Notes under the pieces: generated by a model
Databases searched by the model: none
Seen by the model: the letters and a program-made list of their open reading frames with translations, nothing else
Told to the model about the DNA's origin: nothing
Program-made: the position numbers and the translations under genes
In this document: in pieces, positions 8,563-16,750 of the stretch
How the letters are laid out: the number at the start of each line of letters is the position of its first letter
Numbering within the stretch: the first letter of the stretch is position 1
Assembly: GCF_900108365.1 (NCBI RefSeq)
Contig: NZ_FNWQ01000002.1
Span: forward strand, 1,054,001-1,118,000
Origin: Chryseobacterium culicis
GTDB lineage: Bacteria > Bacteroidota > Bacteroidia > Flavobacteriales > Weeksellaceae
Length of the DNA: 64,000 bases
Direction: 5' to 3'

Positions 8563-9193
8563 AAATTCATTCTTTATACAAAAGTAATGAAGCACTTCGG
8601 GACTTCCAAAAAGAAGCAGAATGATACTCTCGGCTTGTAAAAAAATATTTCGTCCCATCTCTGACAACCCATAAGTTAAGCTAAAGATTATATTTTAACG
8701 CATTGGTCATCCTATTCCGTTTGAGAAACGGTCATTGTAATAGCTTGTCTTTCTGGGGCTGCCATACGAATAATAGTTCTCTGTGTCATGAAATGTGACA
8801 GCTGACAAAAATTCCGAACCAAAAAGCCTGTTGAAAAATAAGTTTTCTTAACATCAAAATCCATTTCAGGTGAAAGATTACGGATAAATAAATATGCTTT
8901 ACAGCAATATTATGCCAGGCATTACATATTATTTGTTTTATCAACTCCAACATAGAAGTCAATAAACGATTAACGTTTTCACATAATTTTACAGATAGAA
9001 TAATAAAAGTATTAATAAATTTCAAATAATACATTAATTTAATGTAAACTAAAATTAACTAATTAATGAACCTAAACCTACGTAATACACTGATAAACAT
9101 CATGAATATTCACTTTGGCACATCATTTGAAAGTAGTAATATTGCAATTGAAAAATTAATAAAAAAAAGTCAAATAATTAAAAATAATACAAA
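8563..9193. other. Long AT-rich intergenic region
   Basis: About 630 bp with no convincing gene. A possible 82-codon minus-strand frame (8786-9034) and a 44-codon plus-strand frame (9066-9200) have the Ile/Asn/Lys-rich composition of untranslated AT-rich DNA. The last 100 bp before 9194 are very AT-rich and probably hold the promoter of the small ORF there. Confidence 0.5.
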
Positions 9194-9274
9194 ATGGTAA
9201 CTTATATCGGTATCGCAACAGGTTTAGTAGTAATCGCTTCCTATTTCATGACAGTAAGAAGAGAAAGAAACTAA
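9194..9274 (+). CDS. Possible 26-residue single-span membrane protein
   Basis: An ATG at 9194 opens a 26-codon frame: residues 3-19 are one hydrophobic helix rich in Gly/Ala/Val, followed by a basic tail TVRRERN. This is the inside-positive layout of bacterial small membrane proteins. It is too short for homology arguments. Support is the clean hydrophobic-then-basic design in an otherwise empty 1-kb region, followed by a structured region and a terminator. It could be a regulatory peptide of a membrane complex or a non-functional frame. Confidence 0.45.
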   Translation: MVTYIGIATGLVVIASYFMTVRRERN

Positions 9275-9321
9275 TTTCAAACAAACAGAGTCTATAGAAT
9301 ATCTATACTAATTATATTGTT

Positions 9322-9387
9322 TTATGTTTTTAGTCTGAGAGATCAGATTGCTCTTTTACCATCGGGTAAAAGGGCCCAAAAACATAA
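9322..9387 (+). ncRNA. Candidate structured RNA with a three-way junction
   Basis: The plus strand can fold into an outer 10-bp stem TTATGTTTTT (9322-9331) with AAAAACATAA (9378-9387), enclosing two hairpins: CTGA-GAGA-TCAG (9335-9346, a GNRA tetraloop) and an 11-bp hairpin 9350-9360/9365-9375 closed by ATCG. A terminator follows at 9434. This could be a small RNA, the 3' leader of the AAA ATPase transcript, or a structured tail of the small ORF message. No known family was recognised. Confidence 0.35.
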
Positions 9388-9433
9388 GCAGAAAGATCTT
9401 AGTTTCATAACAAATTTTAATATCCAAATGAGA

Positions 9434-9463
9434 AAAGCCGGTCGTAAGTCCGGCTTTCTTTTT
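9434..9463 (+). terminator. Rho-independent terminator
   Basis: Stem AAAGCCGG (9434-9441) with CCGGCTTT (9450-9457), followed by CTTTTTTT. It ends the transcript carrying the small ORF and the candidate structured RNA. Confidence 0.8.
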
Positions 9464-9612
9464 TTATTACAGAATTGTTCACAGATTATTTTGATCATGT
9501 GTTTTCATACGGCTGCACCTGGTTTTCTGATGCTGATTTTCAATCATAATTTTTTCCTTCTGGACCAGCCGATTATTATTATTCAGGTTTATTCCGGAAT
9601 TCAATAAAGCTT

Positions 9613-9620
9613 TATCTTTG
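9613..9620 (+). promoter_or_regulatory. -7 promoter element TATCTTTG
   Basis: A perfect TAnnTTTG match 29 bp before the ATG at 9650. It is the likely promoter of the AAA ATPase/PLP-protein pair. It overlaps an in-frame GTG at 9620, which argues against that upstream start. Confidence 0.55.
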
Positions 9621-9649
9621 TGCATTCAGTAATCCTTTTAAACGTCATT

Positions 9650-10369
9650 ATGAATCTGTATAACCTCATTATTCAGGATAAAGAACAGGTAAACCTTAAC
9701 GAAGTGTTTCTCGGTACGAACAACAGGGATCAGCTTCTACAGCTCATCAAAGAACATACTTATATCAAAGAGCTGCAGGAATATGGTCTTCCGGTTAATA
9801 ACAAGATCCTCCTTCAGGGAAGTTCAGGATGCGGAAAAACAATGACCGCAAAGGCTGTTGCGAACGCTTTGGGAAAAAATATCATGATTCTGAACCTGAG
9901 CAATATTGTCTCCTCCCGTATCGGAGAAACGTCTCAGAATATTAAAATGATTTTTGATAAGGCAGGACGTGAGAGATCTGTACTCTTTCTTGATGAGCTG
10001 GACCAGATTGGGAAAGCAAGAGGCAGCGATGACAAGGATGTGGGCGAAATGAGACGATTGGTTAACACTTTGATTCAATTGATTGATTATTATCCGGAAC
10101 ACTCACTCCTACTCTGTGCAACTAACCATCCTGAGATCATTGACACCGCTTTACTACGACGTTTTCAGCTAAAAATTAATTACGAAATGCCTTCCAAAGA
10201 ATTTCTGGACGCGTATTATGATCAATTGCTGGGCAAATTTCCTGAAGAGATGAGAAACGTGGAAAGAAAATACTCTGTTTCTTTTGCGGAGGCTAAAGAT
10301 TATGCTTTGACGTCCGTGAAGGCCGCTTTAATTAATAAGCTGGAAGCCAAAGAAACTGCTGCATCATGA
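9650..10369 (+). CDS. AAA family ATPase
   Basis: A 239-residue single AAA module. Walker A is GSSGCGKT (57-64), Walker B VLFLDELDQIG (111-121), sensor 1 lies in LLLCATNHPEIID, and an arginine-finger region ALLRRF follows. The small helical lid is at the C-terminus. There is no protease or substrate-recruiting domain, so it probably acts as a small remodelling ATPase with an unknown partner. The ATG at 9650 is preferred over a GTG at 9620. Its stop overlaps the next gene by 4 bp, coupling it to a PLP-homeostasis protein. Confidence 0.85.
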   Translation: MNLYNLIIQDKEQVNLNEVFLGTNNRDQLLQLIKEHTYIKELQEYGLPVNNKILLQGSSGCGKTMTAKAVANALGKNIMILNLSNIVSSRIGETSQNIKMIFDKAGRERSVLFLDELDQIGKARGSDDKDVGEMRRLVNTLIQLIDYYPEHSLLLCATNHPEIIDTALLRRFQLKINYEMPSKEFLDAYYDQLLGKFPEEMRNVERKYSVSFAEAKDYALTSVKAALINKLEAKETAAS

Positions 10370-11100
10370 AAGAAGATATTCTCCATAACCTCCATCTGAT
10401 CCATGAACGGATAAAGAATGCCTGTGAAAAATCTGAAAGAAGCATTCATGAAGTTAAGCTATTACTTGCTACGAAAACGGTTTCGGCAGAACGTATCAAA
10501 ATTGCGCTGGAAAGCGGACAGGCGTTAATTGCTGAAAATAAAGTTCAGGAGCTGAAAGAGAAATATGAAGAGCTAAAGAATATTCCCCATGAAAATCATT
10601 TTATAGGACATCTTCAGACCAATAAAATCAAAGATATCCTGAAGTATGACGTTTCCTGCATTCAGTCTCTGGATCGTATGGAGCTGGCGGAGAAACTCCA
10701 TCAGCGGTTATCCGCAGAAAACAAAACGATGGATGTTTTAATCCAGGTAAACACTTCCAGTGAAGAAAGCAAATTCGGAGTTGATCCCAGTGACGCAATC
10801 GAACTTATCAAAAAGATTTCCCACTACTCTACTCTTAAAATAAAAGGTCTGATGACCATCGGTTTATTCAGTGCAGAAACCGAGAAGGTACGAGCTTGCT
10901 TTAAAATTCTGAAAAACCTTCAGCAGGACATTCTCCAAGAAAAAATTCCCAATGTAGAAATGCAGGAGCTTTCCATGGGCATGAGCGGAGATCTGGAAAC
11001 AGCCATTGAAGAAGGCGCTACCATTGTACGGGTGGGAACAGCTGTTTTCGGAGCAAGGATCTATCCTGACAGGTATTATTGGGATGAAGGAAAAGCTTAA
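10366..11100 (+). CDS. YggS/PLPBP family pyridoxal-phosphate homeostasis protein
   Basis: A 244-residue TIM-barrel fold-type III PLP protein. Lys37 in KLLLATKTVS is the PLP Schiff-base lysine; NKVQELKEKYE, HFIGHLQTNKIK and the phosphate-binding ELSMGMSGDLETAIEEGATIVRVGTAVFG are family signatures. YggS proteins have no known enzymatic reaction; they buffer PLP and affect amino-acid metabolism. The gene overlaps the AAA ATPase by 4 bp. That pairing is unusual compared with the common yggS-proC or cell-division neighbours. Confidence 0.92.
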   Translation: MKEDILHNLHLIHERIKNACEKSERSIHEVKLLLATKTVSAERIKIALESGQALIAENKVQELKEKYEELKNIPHENHFIGHLQTNKIKDILKYDVSCIQSLDRMELAEKLHQRLSAENKTMDVLIQVNTSSEESKFGVDPSDAIELIKKISHYSTLKIKGLMTIGLFSAETEKVRACFKILKNLQQDILQEKIPNVEMQELSMGMSGDLETAIEEGATIVRVGTAVFGARIYPDRYYWDEGKA

Positions 11101-11208
11101 ATCACTATCGAATATCATCATCTAAAATAAATTCTAAGTGCTCTTTAATAGTCTACAAATTCGGTATACTTTTTGATATAAACATTTCATAACCAAACAA
11201 ATGCATTT

Positions 11209-11382
11209 ATGAACAAAAAATTACTATCGGTAGGTCTATTCATGACATTGTTATTCTTTTTTTCATGTGAAAAAGAAAACCCACAGATAAAAAGTGGAAT
11301 ATCCATTGAAACCATTTCAATTATTACCTGCGTAACGATGGGCTTAGCAATTTTGCTGGCTTATACCGTTAAAAGAAGATAG
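11209..11382 (+). CDS. Small lipoprotein with a C-terminal membrane helix (57 aa)
   Basis: A 57-codon frame with a lipoprotein signal (MNKKLLSVGLFMTLLFFFSC, lipobox Cys20). A short polar stretch follows, then a second hydrophobic helix (about 33-53) and a basic end TVKRR. A good terminator lies directly downstream, supporting a real short transcript. It lies 108 bp after the YggS gene. Its C-terminal helix and basic end resemble the 26-residue ORF at 9194 in design. Function unknown. Confidence 0.6.
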   Translation: MNKKLLSVGLFMTLLFFFSCEKENPQIKSGISIETISIITCVTMGLAILLAYTVKRR

Positions 11383-11405
11383 CAAAAGGAATTTAAATAC
11401 TAAGG

Positions 11406-11436
11406 CACCTCTCAATTTTTGGGAGGTGATTTTTTT
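11406..11436 (+). terminator. Rho-independent terminator
   Basis: Stem CACCTC (11406-11411) with GAGGTG (11423-11428), then ATTTTTTT. It follows the small lipoprotein gene. Confidence 0.75.
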
Positions 11437-11541
11437 GATTGAAAAGATTTCAATACAAATCTTCACCTTCACACCTTAGATATCCAGCACAATTTTTTAT
11501 CTTTACTCATCATAAACCTTCAAATAAGCTTAAAATCACAA

Positions 11542-11940
11542 ATGGAACAAAAGATACATCAGGGAAGAAACATAAAAAGATTCAGAGAAATGCTGGGCAT
11601 CAAACAGGAAGCCTTAGCTTTGGATTTAGGTGACGACTGGAATCAGAAGAAAATTTCCTTACTGGAACAAAAAGAAACCATTGAAGATCCGCTTCTTCAA
11701 AAAATCTCTGAGGTATTAAAAATTCCTGTGGAAGCATTTCAAAATTTTGATGAAGAACAGGCTATCAATATTATTGCAAGCAACTTTCATGATAACGCAA
11801 CAGGTGTAATTGTCAATAATTACAATCCTATTGACAAAATCATACAGCTTCACGAAGAAAAAATTGCACTTTATGAAAGAATGCTGAAGGAAAAAGATGA
11901 TATGATGACAAGACTTGAAGAATTAATCAAAACGAAATAA
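11542..11940 (+). CDS. XRE-family helix-turn-helix regulator with C-terminal coiled coil
   Basis: A 132-residue protein. Residues 8-70 are a Cro/C1-type helix-turn-helix (KRFREMLGIKQEALALDLG, then ISLLEQKETI). A linker with VIVNNYNP follows, then a C-terminal coiled coil (about 95-130, HEEKIALYERMLKEKDDMMTRLEELI). The same HTH-linker-coiled-coil layout is shared by the duplicated genes at 61679 and 62400, making this a distant third paralog. It stands alone with its own terminator. The ligand and targets are unknown. Confidence 0.85.
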   Translation: MEQKIHQGRNIKRFREMLGIKQEALALDLGDDWNQKKISLLEQKETIEDPLLQKISEVLKIPVEAFQNFDEEQAINIIASNFHDNATGVIVNNYNPIDKIIQLHEEKIALYERMLKEKDDMMTRLEELIKTK

Positions 11941-11945
11941 AAAAA

Positions 11946-11990
11946 TCATTGCTGTATTGAGATTGCTTCGCTACACTCGCAATGACTGTA
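11946..11990. repeat. Dispersed intergenic repeat (ATTGCGAGTG...GAAGCAATCTC type)
   Basis: On the minus strand this reads GTCATTGCGAGTGTAGCGAAGCAATCTC-like, the same element family as copies at 17481, 17652 and 60690. Such elements are scattered between genes in Flavobacteriia. Here it lies between the XRE stop and a shared terminator. Confidence 0.5.
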
Positions 11991-11996
11991 AAAAAC

Positions 11997-12030
11997 AAAA
12001 ATCCCTCTCATTACTGAAAGGGATTTTTTA
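11997..12030. terminator. Bidirectional terminator between the XRE gene and gcvP
   Basis: Stem AAAATCCCT with AGGGATTTT, A-rich on the left and T-rich on the right, so it can stop transcription from both converging genes. Confidence 0.75.
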
Positions 12031-12047
12031 TAGTTAAGAAACTAAGA

Positions 12048-14906
12048 TTACATATAAGCTTCAATCGGCTCACAAGTACATACTAAGTTTCTGTCTCCGT
12101 AAGCTTCATCTACTCTTGATACAGAAGCGAAGAATTTGTGGTCTCTTACCCACTCTAGCGGATAAGCGGCCTTTTCTCTGCTGTATGGTTTATCCCATGA
12201 ATCTGAGATGACCAATTGTTCTGTGTGAGGAGCATTTTTTAATACGTTGTTTACAGCATCAGCTTCCCCGTTGGCAATTTCATCAATTTCTTTTTTGATA
12301 GAGATCAACGCTTCAGCAAAACGGTCAATTTCAGCCTTGCTTTCAGATTCTGTAGGCTCGATCATCAAAGTACCTGCAACCGGAAAAGAAACCGTAGGAG
12401 CATGGAAACCATAATCCATTAATCTCTTCGCCACATCAGCTACTTCAATTCCTAAAGATTTGAACTGACGGAAATCTACGATACATTCATGCGCTACTCT
12501 TCCGTTCTCGTTTGAATATAAGATCGGGAAATGCTCTGCCAGCAATTCTTTCAGGTAGTTGGCATTCATAATAGCGTGCCCTGTAGCCTTTTTAAGACCT
12601 TCAGTTCCTAACATCTTGATGTAAGAGTAAGAGATATTAAGGATTAATCCTGAACCGTAAGGTGCAGCAGAAATACCTTCAATAGCTTCTTTAGAACCGA
12701 TTCTGATGTTCGCATTAGAAGGAAGGAAAGGCACTAAGTGTTTGGCAACACAGATTGGACCTACTCCAGGACCTCCACCTCCGTGAGGAATGGCGAAAGT
12801 TTTATGAAGGTTAAGGTGGCAAACGTCTGCTCCGATGTTTCCTGGACTTGTGAATCCTACCTGAGCGTTCATGTTCGCACCGTCCATATATACTTGTCCT
12901 CCGTGCTCGTGGATAAGGTTGGTAATTTCTTTAATGTTGGCATCAAAGAATCCGTACGTTGAAGGATACGTGATCATTACAGCTGATAAGTTGGCTGAAT
13001 GAAGTTCTGTTTTAGCTTTAAGATCTTCGAAGTCGATTTCCCCGTTTTCAAGGTTTTTCACGACTACGATTTTCATTCCTGCCATGGCTGCAGAAGCCGG
13101 GTTGGTACCGTGAGCAGACTGAGGAATCAATACTACATTTCTGTGGTGGTCTCCTCTTGAAATGTGATATTCTCTGATCACCATTAATCCTGCATATTCT
13201 CCCTGAGCGCCTGAGTTAGGCTGAAGAGAAGTTCCGGCAAAACCTGTAATTTCTGCTAAGTCTTTCTCTAATTCGCGGATCATTTCCTGATATCCTTCAG
13301 CTTGGTTAACTGGTACAAATGGGTGAATAGCTCCCCAGTTTTCCCACGAAAGCGGCAACATCTGGGTAGCAGCATTCAGCTTCATCGTACAAGATCCTAA
13401 AGAAATCATTGAGTGTGTTAATGATAAATCTTTTCTCTCCAGACGTTTGATGTAACGCATCAATTCTGTTTCCGTATGGTATTTGTTGAATACTGATTCT
13501 GTAAGAATTTCGTCTTTTCTCAAGTTTTCTTCCGGAATGCTGTATCCTTCTTTGATTTCCAGTTTGAAAGTCTGCTTGTCTTTAAACTGAGCGAAAGAAG
13601 CCATCAGATAGTTTAATTTCTCTAATGTTGTACTTTCGTTGATCGCAATGCTTACCACTCCTTCTGTGAAGTAATTAAGATTCAGCCTGTGATCAAGCAT
13701 CAGTCTTACTAATTTTGCTTTTTCCTCTTCAGGCATCGTGATCTTTACCGTATCGAAGATAGGTTCTTCTACTACCTGATATCCCAGCGCTTTAAGACCT
13801 CCTTTCAAAGCATTGGCTTTAAAATGGATCTGATCAGCGATATAGTTTAATCCTTTTGGACCATGATAAACAGCATACATTCCCGCCATTACTGCCAAAA
13901 GAACCTGAGCTGTACAGATATTTGAAGTAGCTTTTTCTCTTTTGATGTGCTGCTCTCTCGTCTGTAATGCCATTCTTAATGCACGTCTTCCGTACATATC
14001 CTGAGAAACCCCGATAATTCTTCCCGGGATATCTCTTTTATAATCTTCTCTACAGGCAAAGAACGCTGCGTGAGGACCTCCGTATCCTAACGGAATACCA
14101 AATCTTTGGGTAGTACCTACCGCACAGTCGGCACCCATTTCTGCCGGAGACTTTAATTTAACCAAAGCCATCGGATCACAGGCAACTGCTACCTGAAGGT
14201 CAAGTTTTTTGTAACCTACAATATCTTCTGTATAATCCAAAACAATTCCGTTCTTACCAGGATATTGTAATAAAACTCCATAATAAGAATCATCAAACGG
14301 GTGTGTTTTATGATCTCCTATTACAATTTCGATTTCTAATCCTTCAGCCTTTGTTTTTAATACAGAAACTGTTTGAGGAAGCACAAGGTCCGAAATGAAG
14401 AATTTATTAGCTCCCGATTTTTTCTGGTCTTTCGTTCTGTTGTTGAAGAACATGTGCATTGCTTCAGCTGCAGCAGTGGACTCATCCAAAAGAGATGCAT
14501 TAGCTAATGCAAAACCTGTAAGATCACATACTACAGTCTGGAAATTAAGAAGAGCTTCCAGTCTTCCCTGTGCAATCTCTGCCTGGTAAGGTGTATAAGC
14601 AGTATACCAGCTTGGATTTTCAAAAATATTTCTCTGGATTGCTGAAGGCAAAAGTGTATTGTGGTATCCAAAACCGATATAACTTGTATAATCTGTATTT
14701 TTTGATGCCAATTCTTTTGAATGGTTCAACATTTCGTATTCAGAAAGTGGTTCCGAGATCTCAAGATCTTTCTCTAAACGGATAGAGGATGGGATGGTTT
14801 GAGAAATTAACTCTTCAATACTAGAAACGCCAAGTTTTTCCAACATCGCCTGCTTATCGGCTTCATTAAGGGAAATGTGACGGCTCACAAACTGTTCTGT
14901 ATTCAT
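12048..14906 (-). CDS. gcvP: Glycine dehydrogenase (decarboxylating), P protein
   Basis: A 952-residue fused alpha/beta P protein of the glycine cleavage system, about the usual length. It decarboxylates glycine with PLP and passes the aminomethyl group to lipoylated H protein. The PLP lysine lies in CHLNLHKTFAIPHGGGGPG. Other family blocks are SYIGFGYHNTLLPSAIQRN near the start, YTPYQAEIAQGRLE, and CTMKLNAATQMLPLSW at the head of the second half. The other gcv genes are not adjacent. The start MNTEQFVSRHISLNEADK matches the family. Confidence 0.97.
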   Translation of the reverse strand: MNTEQFVSRHISLNEADKQAMLEKLGVSSIEELISQTIPSSIRLEKDLEISEPLSEYEMLNHSKELASKNTDYTSYIGFGYHNTLLPSAIQRNIFENPSWYTAYTPYQAEIAQGRLEALLNFQTVVCDLTGFALANASLLDESTAAAEAMHMFFNNRTKDQKKSGANKFFISDLVLPQTVSVLKTKAEGLEIEIVIGDHKTHPFDDSYYGVLLQYPGKNGIVLDYTEDIVGYKKLDLQVAVACDPMALVKLKSPAEMGADCAVGTTQRFGIPLGYGGPHAAFFACREDYKRDIPGRIIGVSQDMYGRRALRMALQTREQHIKREKATSNICTAQVLLAVMAGMYAVYHGPKGLNYIADQIHFKANALKGGLKALGYQVVEEPIFDTVKITMPEEEKAKLVRLMLDHRLNLNYFTEGVVSIAINESTTLEKLNYLMASFAQFKDKQTFKLEIKEGYSIPEENLRKDEILTESVFNKYHTETELMRYIKRLERKDLSLTHSMISLGSCTMKLNAATQMLPLSWENWGAIHPFVPVNQAEGYQEMIRELEKDLAEITGFAGTSLQPNSGAQGEYAGLMVIREYHISRGDHHRNVVLIPQSAHGTNPASAAMAGMKIVVVKNLENGEIDFEDLKAKTELHSANLSAVMITYPSTYGFFDANIKEITNLIHEHGGQVYMDGANMNAQVGFTSPGNIGADVCHLNLHKTFAIPHGGGGPGVGPICVAKHLVPFLPSNANIRIGSKEAIEGISAAPYGSGLILNISYSYIKMLGTEGLKKATGHAIMNANYLKELLAEHFPILYSNENGRVAHECIVDFRQFKSLGIEVADVAKRLMDYGFHAPTVSFPVAGTLMIEPTESESKAEIDRFAEALISIKKEIDEIANGEADAVNNVLKNAPHTEQLVISDSWDKPYSREKAAYPLEWVRDHKFFASVSRVDEAYGDRNLVCTCEPIEAYM

Positions 14907-15333
14907 TTTTATTTATTAGATTTTGTTTGTAAAAAAGATGCGTAAAATTACGATTTTTTAAGTGATTTCACAACACAGAAAACAAGGCCTCGTTTTCTTA
15001 AAAATTCTTAAAATCCAAGGATAAAGTCTTTTTAAATGTTAAAAAATAAAATTTATTATTTCACTGTTTAATGAATTTCATTTTAGAAAAATTAATTTTT
15101 TAAGAATATTCGTTTTATTATCACTTCAATTTTCTGGTTTTTATCTTCTACAAACCTATTAAAAACCTTAAATTTTTCACTTACACCATTTCCGGAAGCA
15201 TTTGTACATTCGTGAAAACAATCACGACCGAGTGAAAAACATCGGTTGTATTGTGAAAAATTTTAAAATTAATATCCCATAAATTCAATTTCAAATGAGA
15301 AGATAAATTACAACACACAAATAAAAAACACAG
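14907..15333. other. Intergenic region between gcvP and the porin gene, holding both promoters
   Basis: About 430 AT-rich bases between divergent genes. The gcvP side has a TAATTTTA-like -7 on the minus strand around 14943-14950. The porin side carries a CRP-type palindrome and GTGAAAA repeats (see separate entries). No ORF or RNA gene is seen. Confidence 0.5.
15173..15260 (+). promoter_or_regulatory. Porin upstream control region with CRP-type palindrome and phased GTGAAAA repeats
   Basis: GTGAAAACAATCAC at 15212-15225 is a perfect GTGA-N6-TCAC palindrome. GTGAAAA recurs at 15232 and 15253, spaced 20-21 bp (two helical turns), and in inverse orientation as TTTTTCAC at 15173. A second inverted repeat ACCGA...TCGGT spans 15227-15246. 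A weak TA-containing -7-like site begins at 15249, 37 bp from the palindrome start, the same distance as at 997/1034. Confidence 0.5.
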
Positions 15334-16512
15334 ATGACGGAAAAAAGAAAAAGCAGGCCTCTTATGCCTGCGTTTACTACTATTGCATTAATTTTAATGC
15401 ATGTAAAGACCAATGCCCAGATAGCTATCGCTAATACAGAACCGGATTCTTCAGGCAGGAAATGGTCAGCTTATCTCAAAGGATTTGTACAGGCAGATGC
15501 TATGCTCGATTTTCAGGAATTCGGAGCGAAGGACGGAATTGTGGCTCCTTCTATTGTAATTCCACAGCACAATTCTATGTCAAGTTACTTCAGTGTAAGG
15601 CAATCACAGATAGGGCTGGGTCTAAAGCAGACAGATAAAAACGGAGACTCTCCGGTTTCTGCTTATGTAGAAATAGATTTTTACGGCCCCAATGGAACTA
15701 CGACACCCAGATTAAGACATGGTTATCTTCAATGGAAAAAATGGCTGATCGGGCAAACCTGGAGTAATTTCACAGATGCTGAGATCTTCCCGAATATTTT
15801 TGATTTTAACGGAGCTAACGGAGCGATGCTTCTTCGGTCCATACAAGTGCGTTACACAGAAAAACTTTCTGATAAAGAGACTCTGTCTTTTTCACTGGAA
15901 GATCCGGGTAAAATCAGTATGACCATACCGAAGACCCATCCGGAATGGAAAAGAAAAAGCCTGATCCCTGTTGCAACGGGGATGTATCGCTATGGAAATG
16001 CAAGAGATTATGCTAAAATTGGAGCAACGCTCTCTCCTGTTAATTATGAAAATCAGGAAGATGGGTATACAAAGATAGGATTTGGAGGTATAATTTCTTT
16101 CAGAAAATATGTCACGAATCTTGATGATTTCAGATTTCAGACTTCATATGGAAAAGGAATTGCAAGAAATAATATTGTTTTGAGCGGAGAAGGCTATGAT
16201 GCAGTTTTTGATCCTCAAAAAAATACAGCAGAAACGCTAAGCCTGTTCAATATAGTAGGAATTTATGAACATTGGTGGTCTCCGAAATGGAGTTCCGCAG
16301 CTTATTATAGCTATTCACAGGTCGGGTCCAGCCCTACAGCCGGGAATGGTCTTATGAAACGTTTTCAAAATGCAGCAATCAATCTTATTTATCAGCCGTA
16401 TAAGAATCTGAGAATGGGGGTGGAAGGCAATTATGCAAGTACAGAAAATTTTGAAGGAAAGAAAAGTGATGCTTTCAGGCTTCAGTTTTCGACTTCATTT
16501 TCATTTAAATAA
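15334..16512 (+). CDS. DcaP-like outer-membrane porin
   Basis: A 392-residue beta-barrel protein with an N-terminal signal (about 1-29, ending in NAQ). It has alternating amphipathic strands and a C-terminal aromatic strand ending FSTSFSFK. LKGFVQADAMLDFQ, RHGYLQWKKWLIGQTWSNFTD and VRYTEKLSDKETLSFSLEDP are typical of the DcaP trimeric porin family, which passes dicarboxylates and related small anions across the outer membrane. It is monocistronic with its own terminator. The substrate is not determinable. The upstream region suggests regulation by a Crp/Fnr-type protein. Confidence 0.85.
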   Translation: MTEKRKSRPLMPAFTTIALILMHVKTNAQIAIANTEPDSSGRKWSAYLKGFVQADAMLDFQEFGAKDGIVAPSIVIPQHNSMSSYFSVRQSQIGLGLKQTDKNGDSPVSAYVEIDFYGPNGTTTPRLRHGYLQWKKWLIGQTWSNFTDAEIFPNIFDFNGANGAMLLRSIQVRYTEKLSDKETLSFSLEDPGKISMTIPKTHPEWKRKSLIPVATGMYRYGNARDYAKIGATLSPVNYENQEDGYTKIGFGGIISFRKYVTNLDDFRFQTSYGKGIARNNIVLSGEGYDAVFDPQKNTAETLSLFNIVGIYEHWWSPKWSSAAYYSYSQVGSSPTAGNGLMKRFQNAAINLIYQPYKNLRMGVEGNYASTENFEGKKSDAFRLQFSTSFSFK

Positions 16513-16519
16513 CGCCCCG

Positions 16520-16554
16520 ATTGCAGGTCTAATTTTCAGGCCTGCAATTTTTTA
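16520..16554 (+). terminator. Rho-independent terminator
   Basis: Stem ATTGCAGG (16520-16527) with CCTGCAAT (16541-16548), then TTTTTTAT. It ends the porin transcript. Confidence 0.8.
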
Positions 16555-16588
16555 TGAAAATTTATTAATTATATTTATTCTAAATTAA

Positions 16589-16596
16589 TATATTTG
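16589..16596 (+). promoter_or_regulatory. -7 promoter element TATATTTG
   Basis: A perfect TAnnTTTG match ends only 4 bp before the ATG at 16601, so the message of the small Cys-rich ORF would be leaderless or nearly so. Confidence 0.45.
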
Positions 16597-16600
16597 CATC

Positions 16601-16750
16601 ATGAATATGATTGTCCCATTTAAAGTTCCGCCATTGGCGCCTTACTCATTCAATAATGAAGAGATGTTCTGCGAAAAGAAATCGTGCTGCAAAAAATTCA
16701 AAAAAGGAAAAAGATGTAAAAAGTGCCCCGGAAGGAAGAAAATGGCCTAA
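16601..16750 (+). CDS. Small basic Cys-rich protein (49 aa)
   Basis: A 49-codon frame with five cysteines (24, 29, 30, 39, 42) set in a strongly basic C-terminal half (CCKKFKKGKRCKKCPG). The Cys pair and CxxC spacing suggest a metal-binding or nucleic-acid-binding knuckle, and the design recalls small uncharacterised Bacteroidetes proteins. A perfect -7 element sits just upstream, suggesting a leaderless message. Its stop abuts the end of the converging J-domain gene at 16751. Function unknown. Confidence 0.65.
   Translation: MNMIVPFKVPPLAPYSFNNEEMFCEKKSCCKKFKKGKRCKKCPGRKKMA

Noticed and set aside
8786..9034. 82-codon minus-strand open frame in the long spacer
   Set aside because: Composition dominated by Ile, Leu, Asn and Lys, no start context, and no hint of a domain; AT-rich chance frame.
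9066..9200. 44-codon plus-strand frame overlapping the 26-residue ORF
   Set aside because: Asn/Ile/Lys-rich composition typical of random AT-rich DNA; it overlaps a better candidate in another frame.
9317..9607. 96-codon frame over the structured-RNA region and its terminator
   Set aside because: It runs through a clear terminator hairpin and has no recognisable protein features.
14875..14887. TGTGA-CGGC-TCACA near the gcvP start as a CRP site
   Set aside because: The spacer is 4 bp rather than 6, and it lies inside the coding sequence.
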